Program-made: the position numbers and the translations under genes
Notes under the pieces: generated by a model
What the model saw: only the letters and a program-made list of their open reading frames with translations
Told to the model about the DNA's origin: nothing
Databases searched by the model: none
Origin: Planctomycetaceae bacterium
GTDB taxonomy: Bacteria > Planctomycetota > Planctomycetia > Planctomycetales > Planctomycetaceae
Direction of reading: 5' to 3'
Assembly (NCBI GenBank): GCA_947479075.1
Contig: CANJZR010000156.1
Coordinates: 1 to 8,092, forward strand
Length of the DNA stretch: 8,092 nucleotides
Shown: positions 1 through 5,746 of the stretch, in pieces
Position numbering within the stretch: position 1 is the first letter of the stretch
Layout: each line of letters begins with the position of its first letter

Positions 1-421
1 GGCCGACCTTGTAATACAGCTGGAGCGGACCATCGGGGAACTGGAACAGCACGGGATTCCAGCACGGATACCGCAGCGTCTTGTGCTGAATCCCATTGGC
101 GACCTCCACGGGAGCAGACCATGCTCCGTCCTTCTGTTGACGCGTCACCCAGATCCCGACATCGGGGTGCTTTTCATAAGGCCCCCCGAAGAACGAGCAG
201 ATCAAACCCTCGGGCGTCTCGGCAATCGTCGAGGCGTGGACCTCGGGAAAGGAGGCTTTGTCGTACAGGAACTCCGACTTCACCACGGCAGCCTGATTCA
301 GCTTATTGAGAGGGGACAACGACACGAAACTGTCCTCGGCCGAAGTGCGAACACCCGAGACTGCCAGCACACTCAGTGCCAGCAGAGACCGGCAAACTCG
401 ATGTCGAAGTAGAGCGAACAT
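1..421 (-). CDS. Exported sialidase/BNR-like protein, N-terminal part (cut by window edge)
   Basis: This reading frame is open from ATG at 421 to the left edge (140 codons, C-terminus missing). Residues 1-29 form a signal peptide: a basic n-region (RHRVCR), a hydrophobic core (SLLALSVLAVSGV) and a likely cleavage after TSA. The mature part begins with a stretch containing FPEVHASTIAETPEGLICSF, followed by FGGPYEKHPDVGIWV and later CWNPVLFQ and LQLYYKVG. This pattern is typical of the bacterial 'sialidase family / BNR repeat' proteins, predicted beta-propeller glycan hydrolases, that are abundant in planctomycetes. The catalytic C-terminal blades lie outside the window, so substrate and activity cannot be judged. 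An SD (AGGAG, plus-strand 431-435) sits 9 nt before the ATG and decides the start. The gene is divergent from the GDPD gene. Family assignment is from remembered motif similarity. Confidence 0.8.
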   Translation of the reverse strand, partial: MFALLRHRVCRSLLALSVLAVSGVRTSAEDSFVSLSPLNKLNQAAVVKSEFLYDKASFPEVHASTIAETPEGLICSFFGGPYEKHPDVGIWVTRQQKDGAWSAPVEVANGIQHKTLRYPCWNPVLFQFPDGPLQLYYKVG

Positions 422-449
422 GGACAAGCACTCCTGCGGGAGAATCCGG

Positions 450-478
450 AATATCAAGTCCGTATGATACGAGATCAA
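450..478 (-). promoter_or_regulatory. Candidate sigma70-type promoter for the sialidase-like gene
   Basis: On the minus strand TTGATC (478-473) is followed after 17 nt by GATATT (455-450), each matching 4 of 6 consensus positions. Transcription would start near 443, giving a leader of about 22 nt that carries the SD of the gene starting at 421. The spacing is ideal but the hexamers are imperfect, so this is a tentative call. Confidence 0.35.
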
Positions 479-492
479 TCTTCGACTGTCAG

Positions 493-534
493 TGAAGTGA
501 CGCGATTTTCAATCGGCTGAGTGGTATCACTTCA
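493..534. repeat. Nested inverted repeat in the divergent spacer
   Basis: Outer 8-bp arms TGAAGTGA (493-500) and TCACTTCA (527-534) are perfectly complementary. They enclose an inner hairpin CGATT-TTC-AATCG (503-515). On the plus strand the outer arm is followed by a pyrimidine-rich run (TCTTCTTTCC). It could be an operator for the divergent pair, a leader hairpin of the GDPD gene, or a terminator-like element. Its presence argues that the GTG at 521 is not the GDPD start. Confidence 0.4.
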
Positions 535-691
535 TCTTCTTTCCGGTCATCGCGCATCCGCTGCCATCAGGGCCAGAGACGGACATATCGGCCAGTTCAC
601 AGAAGACCTGTTCGGAATGAATCACGCGAGATATGGTGTCTTCGCGGACGAACACTTCCCCTCTGTGACTGATAGCACTGTGCCTCCACTC

Positions 692-1654
692 ATGCCCTCT
701 GCCCGCCCTATTGTGATCGCTCATCGGGGAGCCTCGGGATACCTGCCCGAACATACACTCGAGGCGAAGGCCTACGCCCACGCAGTCGGGGCCGATTTTC
801 TGGAGCAGGATGTCGTACTGACCCGCGACGGGGTGCCCATCGTGCTGCATGACATTCACCTCGACACGGTGAGTGATGTGGCTCGCAAGTTCCCCGGCAG
901 GCACCGGAAGGACGGCCGCTTTTACGCGATCGACTTCACGTGGGACGAAGTGCAACAGCTGCGAGCGAGCGAACGCTTCCAGCCCGCCACCGGCAAGGCG
1001 GTCTACCCCAGCCGCTTCCCGGTCAATCAATCGCGATTTTCGATTCCCTCCTTACAGGAGGAACTGGAATTCATCGCGGGCCTGAATAGCAGCACGGGCC
1101 GGACCGCGGGCATCTACACCGAGTTGAAGCAACCGAGATTTCATCGCGAGGCAGGCCAGGACATCTCCAGGATCGTACTCGACACGATCTCCAAAACTGG
1201 CTGGGACCGGAACCCATCGCAGGTCTTTATCCAATGCTTCGAGCCAATCGAAACACGCCGACTGAAAACAGAGTTGGGATGCCAGCTGCCCGTGATCCAG
1301 CTTCTGGGTGAGGACAAATGGATCGAGCTGGCCAAAGCGGGACGAGTGACCGACCTGGAGAAAGAACTTGAACAGGTCCGCGAGTATGCCGATGGCGTCG
1401 GCCCCGCCCTGGGGCATCTGATTCTGTCACGCGAGCCCGATGGATTCGTGCGAACGTCTCCTTTGGTCGAGGCTGCGCATAAGCACCAGCTGCGGGTGCA
1501 TCCCTGGACGATCCGCTCGGACGACCTGCCGAAGCAGGTCAGTTCGCTGGATGAATTACATGACGTGCTGTTTACCCAACTCGGTGTTGATGGGGCATTC
1601 AGCGACTTCCCGGATTTAACGGTTCAGTTCGTCCGGGGCCTCAAGCGTGGCTAG
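692..1654 (+). CDS. glpQ: Glycerophosphodiester phosphodiesterase (GlpQ type)
   Basis: This enzyme hydrolyses glycerophosphodiesters, the deacylated phospholipid head groups, to sn-glycerol 3-phosphate and an alcohol. Counting from ATG 692 (320 aa), the GDPD signature is at the N-terminus: IVIAHRGASGYLPEHTLEAK with catalytic His11 and the metal-binding Glu20, then FLEQDVV (Glu38, Asp40) and IVLHDIHLD with the second catalytic His53. Further GlpQ-type blocks follow: GRFYAIDFTWDEV, a middle segment with IYTELKQP and QVFIQCFEP, and near the end RVHPWTIRSDDLP and DGAFSDFPDL. The full pattern follows Escherichia coli GlpQ closely, rather than the short UgpQ type. The frame is open back to GTG 521 (377 aa), with another ATG at 617. 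I chose 692 because conservation starts there and the upstream codons have poor GC at third positions and overlap an inverted repeat. None of these starts has a good SD, and none provides a signal peptide, unlike periplasmic GlpQ. Confidence 0.9.
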   Translation: MPSARPIVIAHRGASGYLPEHTLEAKAYAHAVGADFLEQDVVLTRDGVPIVLHDIHLDTVSDVARKFPGRHRKDGRFYAIDFTWDEVQQLRASERFQPATGKAVYPSRFPVNQSRFSIPSLQEELEFIAGLNSSTGRTAGIYTELKQPRFHREAGQDISRIVLDTISKTGWDRNPSQVFIQCFEPIETRRLKTELGCQLPVIQLLGEDKWIELAKAGRVTDLEKELEQVREYADGVGPALGHLILSREPDGFVRTSPLVEAAHKHQLRVHPWTIRSDDLPKQVSSLDELHDVLFTQLGVDGAFSDFPDLTVQFVRGLKRG

Positions 1655-1700
1655 GTTTGTCGTCGAGGCGTACACCGTGCTGCGGCCAGATCACGTCTGC

Positions 1701-1717
1701 TCGACCTTCTCGGTCGA
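1701..1717. terminator. Small hairpin between convergent genes, possible terminator
   Basis: TCGACC and GGTCGA form a perfect 6-bp stem with a 5-nt loop (TTCTC). It lies in the 104-nt gap between the convergent GDPD and lipoprotein genes, where a bidirectional terminator would be expected. Neither strand has a T-tract after it, so an intrinsic terminator is only a weak call. Confidence 0.3.
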
Positions 1718-1758
1718 TCTGAGAGCAGGCGAGGGTTTTCACCCGACAGGTCCCTGGT

Positions 1759-2223
1759 TTACTTCTGCTTCTTGGACGGCAATTTGATCTCGCCCAGATT
1801 GATGTCTGCACCTTCCACAACCTTAAACTTGTGCGGTGCCTTCTTGATGGTGTTGTATAGCTTGTTGAGGTAGTCCTTGTCGGCCAGCGATGACTGGGGC
1901 GAGTCCACCATCTTCAGCCAGACGAATGTCAGCACGTATTCACCCACGGGAAGCCCAGCCTTCTCGCTGAACTTGCTCAGGGAGAAGCCTCCGTCTAATC
2001 CGGTCTGACACGATGCCTCGATGGGATAGATTCCCGCCGGGTCGGGCTTGGCATCAGCTGCGAAACACATCACGCTGACCCCTTCCACCGGTTGACCATC
2101 GACAAGCAGCATGCCGTTCACGGGGACAGTCAGGACTCCCGTGTCACGACGACCGCACCCGGTACAGCACCACATCAGTACGAGACAAATCCAGCGATAC
2201 CTCAGAAGTTGTCGCATTTCCAT
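1759..2223 (-). CDS. Small planctomycete lipoprotein with transthyretin/carboxypeptidase-regulatory-like fold
   Basis: A 154-aa protein with a lipoprotein signal: residues 1-10 are basic (MEMRQLLRYR), 11-19 hydrophobic, and Cys23 in CTGC is the likely lipidated residue. The lipobox is imperfect, with Cys at -3. The mature part reads like the short Ig/transthyretin-like lipoproteins common in planctomycetes: VPVNGMLLVDGQPVEGVSV (about 33-51), then TGLDGGFSL and GLPVGEYVLTFVW, ending INLGEIKLP and a lysine-rich tail. No catalytic residues are recognised; function is unknown, presumably structural or binding at the cell surface. The frame is open upstream to 2316, but ATG 2223 is preceded by GGAGAG (plus-strand 2230-2235) at good spacing, and the longer version would run into the terminator hairpin at 2298-2336. 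Such genes often follow DUF1559 genes, as here. A 5-bp hairpin (2238-2250) lies just before the SD. Confidence 0.75.
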   Translation of the reverse strand: MEMRQLLRYRWICLVLMWCCTGCGRRDTGVLTVPVNGMLLVDGQPVEGVSVMCFAADAKPDPAGIYPIEASCQTGLDGGFSLSKFSEKAGLPVGEYVLTFVWLKMVDSPQSSLADKDYLNKLYNTIKKAPHKFKVVEGADINLGEIKLPSKKQK

Positions 2224-2297
2224 TCCACTCTCTCCAAGCTCACGATGAGCATCATGATTGAGGCAGCTGCAAGAGATGACAGAGGCGACCGAGGACG

Positions 2298-2336
2298 AAA
2301 AGAAACGCTGCGCCACACAGGAATATGACGCAGCGT
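2298..2336 (-). terminator. Intrinsic terminator after the DUF1559 gene
   Basis: Read on the minus strand, ACGCTGCG (2336-2329) pairs perfectly with CGCAGCGT (2312-2305) across a 16-nt loop and is followed directly by TTTCTTTT (2304-2297 region). It lies 55 nt beyond the DUF1559 stop codon and 75 nt before the lipoprotein start. The lipoprotein therefore either has its own promoter or depends on read-through. Confidence 0.7.
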
Positions 2337-2390
2337 GCTTTGTCCCTCGTCTCGACTCTGATCTTGGTCGGAGCCCACTGAGAACGACGA

Positions 2391-3518
<1,128 letters not shown>

Positions 3519-3647
3519 TTTGTGACTCCAATGGAAAGAGAAGAAACTTCACAACACAGCAAATTGGCAGACGCCGGACGCCTCGTGGCATCCCATCAAA
3601 CGGACGGGTGAGTCCCATCCTGGAAAGGTGACAATCGATACCTGCGA

Positions 3648-4664
3648 TTACTCCTCAACCTGGACATGCAGTCCCGGTTCATGATGCGATTCGTGATTAA
3701 AGAAATCGGCCCCCAGATCACGCTCTTCGATCAGAGTCAAAAGAACAGTGATCAGAATTCCGTTTTCGCGAGGCAGGTCGACCAGACGTAACTGCCGGAT
3801 CAGACCGCTTCTCACGGAGTAGGTGATTTCCACGCGACGGGGACCATTATGGTCTGGCGATTTCCTCTCGGCGGTGAGGACGCGAATGAATGACTTGCCT
3901 TCACTGCCTTCTTCTGGCCGCAACTCGATGTTGTAAGCCGAGCCCAGGCTTTCCAACCCATCGTGAATGCTGATCAGAGGAATCAAGTCCCCCTGCCCAG
4001 GCACTCCATGTCGGAACCCCGTCTCGTTCGTGCTCACGCGCACCGGCGATCCAGGACGAACATCCCAGGAGTGATCGCCGTTAAACCCAGAGACATAGGT
4101 GCCACCATCCGGGCCTTTTCGGACGAGCACAAACTGCGATCCACCGCGCACGTGCAACAGGGCACCGTTCAGGATCGGACCAGGCGATCCCAGAGGAGGA
4201 GCAGCGTCACCCGAGACTCGAATCGGGCCTCCCGCATCCGGAAACAGTCGAGTGGCCGACTCCCGTTTGATGCGGTAGGTCCGGTCGGTCTGCAGACCGC
4301 TGATGGCAACGACTCGATTCCATTCCGTGGTTGCAGCGGCAACGGGTGTGCCGATCATCCCGCGCCACATCGATGTAATCGCAATTAATGCCGCCAGAGT
4401 GCCTGTGATCAGCGCAATGCGTGATCGAGACAGCGGCCGCGATTTCGATTTCGCGGAGACTGGATCGACAGCCCCCATCACCTGGGTCAACGCAGCCAGA
4501 CTGGGGATCTCAGAACGCAACCGATCATGCAGGAACGCCTCTTCCGCAAACCGCTGGGCGTTCTCCGGACATTCCTCGATCCATCGGGCGAGAATGACCT
4601 CCTCCTCGGAAGTGAGCATCTCATCCAGATAGCCAGAAATCAGAGTGTGAGCTGGAGGATTCAT
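3648..4664 (-). CDS. Membrane anti-sigma factor / FecR-like protein with large extracytoplasmic domain
   Basis: A 338-aa single-pass protein, likely the cognate anti-sigma of the gene before it. Residues 1-60 are a helical cytoplasmic domain of the planctomycete FecR/anti-sigma type (LISGYLDEMLTSEEEVILAR, then CPENAQRFAEEAFLHDRLR). There is no HxxxCxxC zinc motif. A basic linker (KSKSRPLSRSR) precedes one membrane helix at about 83-99. The remaining 240 residues are outside and beta-rich (GALLHVRGGSQFVLVR, YVSGFNGDHSWDVRPGSPV, RRVEITYSVRSGLIRQLRL), possibly a LolA-like fold (inference). The C-terminus is His-rich (NHESHHEPGLH). An ORF extends to 4703, but the ATG at 4664 overlaps the sigma gene stop as ATGA, with GGAGG upstream, which decides the start and implies translational coupling. 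Its role as anti-sigma is inferred from architecture and position. Confidence 0.75.
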   Translation of the reverse strand: MNPPAHTLISGYLDEMLTSEEEVILARWIEECPENAQRFAEEAFLHDRLRSEIPSLAALTQVMGAVDPVSAKSKSRPLSRSRIALITGTLAALIAITSMWRGMIGTPVAAATTEWNRVVAISGLQTDRTYRIKRESATRLFPDAGGPIRVSGDAAPPLGSPGPILNGALLHVRGGSQFVLVRKGPDGGTYVSGFNGDHSWDVRPGSPVRVSTNETGFRHGVPGQGDLIPLISIHDGLESLGSAYNIELRPEEGSEGKSFIRVLTAERKSPDHNGPRRVEITYSVRSGLIRQLRLVDLPRENGILITVLLTLIEERDLGADFFNHESHHEPGLHVQVEE

Positions 4665-5197
4665 GTCGTCGCATCCCTCCAGGCGGACTTCCGAGCCATG
4701 CAATTTCTGAGCTGAGTCCGAATCCGCTGCAACGCCTTGGCCACCGAATTCGCCGTCATTCCCATGGTTTGAGCAATCGCAGCCGGCTTAAAGTCATTGC
4801 GATAACGCAGGTCGCACATTTCTTTCGACCGACCATCGAGTGCTCCCAGACAATCCCGGAGATAATCCAGCTGCTGTGTCTGAGCTTCCGAAACCCTTGC
4901 AAAGGCGTCGGTAATGGCTGAAATCGTATTGAGGTCGAAGACGCGGCGGTCGCGTTTGACTCGATGGAAATACTGTTTGACGTGATTATGGGCGATTCCC
5001 AGAGCCCATCCCACAAATGGACGGTCAGCGTCGTACCGATCAAATGATTCGATGACCGAGACAGCCACTTCCTGGAGCAGGTCGTCGCGTTCTGTGTTAT
5101 CACGAATCACAGAGGCCACATAAGCGGAAACCGTCGGCTGCGCCAACGTCCACATGCGGGTCGCCTGACGCGCATTTGTATTCGCATACGTGGTCAT
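4661..5197 (-). CDS. ECF-type RNA polymerase sigma-70 factor
   Basis: A 178-aa two-domain sigma factor that directs RNA polymerase to a specific set of promoters. Region 2 spans about 20-85: DDLLQEVAVSVIESFDRYD (2.1-2.2, core binding) and RPFVGWALGIAHNHVKQYF followed by HRVKRDRR (2.3-2.4, -10 recognition). After a linker, region 4 spans about 108-168, with YLRDCLGALDGRSKEMCDLR and an HTH at FKPAAIAQTMGMTANSVAKA plus LQRIRTQLRNCM (-35 recognition). Region 3 is absent, as expected for an ECF factor. The start is fixed by an SD GGGGAG (plus-strand 5205-5210) 7 nt before ATG. The stop codon overlaps the next gene's ATG (ATGA, 4661-4664). Upstream lies a double palindrome (5259-5290). It resembles sigma factors often annotated 'Rhodopirellula/planctomycete-type'; I cannot assign the ECF group. 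Confidence 0.93.
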   Translation of the reverse strand: MTTYANTNARQATRMWTLAQPTVSAYVASVIRDNTERDDLLQEVAVSVIESFDRYDADRPFVGWALGIAHNHVKQYFHRVKRDRRVFDLNTISAITDAFARVSEAQTQQLDYLRDCLGALDGRSKEMCDLRYRNDFKPAAIAQTMGMTANSVAKALQRIRTQLRNCMARKSAWRDATT

Positions 5198-5239
5198 TGT
5201 TGCACTCCCCAGAAGTGACTCGCTAAACAGTTCTACACT

Positions 5240-5265
5240 GATCGCAATTTATGACAGGAAATTCC
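5240..5265 (-). promoter_or_regulatory. Possible ECF-type promoter for the sigma factor gene
   Basis: On the minus strand GGAAT (5265-5261) is followed after exactly 16 nt by CGATC (5244-5240), resembling the GGAA-N16-CGTC layout of many ECF-dependent promoters. Transcription would start near 5233, giving a leader of about 36 nt that includes the SD. The -35 element lies inside the first palindrome. Autoregulation would fit, but two short matches are weak evidence. Confidence 0.25.
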
Positions 5266-5290
5266 CCGGAATTTATCGGAATTTTCCGAT
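5259..5290. promoter_or_regulatory. Two abutting 16-bp palindromes, candidate operator
   Basis: The first palindrome is AAATTCC-CC-GGAATTT (5259-5274) and the second ATCGGAA-TT-TTCCGAT (5275-5290). Each has perfect 7-bp arms and a 2-bp spacer, and they touch with no gap. Both contain CGGAATTT as a direct repeat (5267-5274 and 5277-5284) exactly 10 bp apart, and GGAA begins at 5257, 5268 and 5278, so the motif recurs on one helical face. The element ends 62 nt before the sigma gene ATG. This looks like cooperative binding sites for a dimeric regulator; the regulator is unknown. Confidence 0.55.
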
Positions 5291-5574
5291 TTGATCCAGC
5301 ATTGTAACTGCGAATTGCACCGTAAGCCAATGCCTTCATTAACCTTACGCATCGAACAGCGAGGAATGCCCACTTCTCGACCAGAACCCCCAAGACAGGT
5401 GTCAGGCGCATTTTCCGTTGGCAGTTCAACAATCTGCAATGACTTCGTCACGACCGGGAAGAGAATTGGTCACTTGGTCAGACTCGCACTCAATCCAGCT
5501 CGACTCGAAGGTTACGGTGGATCGACTGCCCGTGTGAGCGACAGGCCCAGCGTGGCTGCCAACCGGATGATCGC

Positions 5575-5605
5575 CTGACATTTCCGCTGATTCGCAGTCT
5601 ATAAT
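5575..5605 (+). promoter_or_regulatory. Candidate housekeeping promoter for the NfeD gene
   Basis: A perfect TATAAT (5600-5605) is preceded by CTGACA (5575-5580; 5 of 6 matches to TTGACA). The spacer is 19 nt, which is longer than ideal. Transcription would start near 5612 and leave a leader of about 135 nt before ATG 5747. Confidence 0.45.
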
Positions 5606-5631
5606 CTCTTAGTATCTGGTGAACCTTTCGG

Positions 5632-5678
5632 GCGTTCATGCGTTCATGCCAGAGGGGCTCCCCTGCAGTGATCTGCAG
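5632..5678 (+). repeat. Short tandem repeat and hairpins in the NfeD leader
   Basis: The 8-nt unit GCGTTCAT occurs twice in tandem (5632-5647). It is followed by AGGGGCTCCCCT (5653-5664) and by CTGCAG-TGAT-CTGCAG (5663-5678), which folds into a 6-bp stem with a 4-nt loop. The two inverted repeats overlap by 2 nt and could form alternative structures in the 5' leader. No known riboswitch class is recognised. Confidence 0.35.
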
Positions 5679-5746
5679 ATTTGCCACGGTTCCCGATATT
5701 CAGGGACACGGGCTGGCCTCAAAACGATCACGGATCTTCGGACATT

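Larger units (their letters stand above)
5198..5746. other. Long non-coding divergent spacer between sigma factor and NfeD genes
   Basis: About 549 nt without a credible gene. The left part (5240-5290) holds the double palindrome and possible sigma-gene promoter; the right part (5575-5746) holds a TATAAT-type promoter and a leader with short repeats, both annotated separately. Between 5291 and 5574 I see no gene or clear element. Open frames there start at TTG or GTG without SD and have no domain-like composition. A small RNA cannot be excluded from sequence alone. Confidence 0.6.

Noticed and set aside
527..1030. 167-codon minus-strand open frame opposite the GDPD gene
   Set aside because: Antisense to conserved GDPD catalytic motifs and lacking any recognisable domain.
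5223..5451. Two minus-strand open frames upstream of the sigma gene
   Set aside because: They run through the palindromes and the likely sigma promoter, have no SD and no recognisable domain.
5291..5578. Plus-strand open frame in the spacer (95 codons)
   Set aside because: Starts at TTG right after the palindrome with no SD, composition is not protein-like, and it would run into the NfeD promoter.
5490..5687. Minus-strand open frame over the NfeD promoter/leader
   Set aside because: GTG start, poor SD, no motif, and it covers a perfect TATAAT promoter on the opposite strand.
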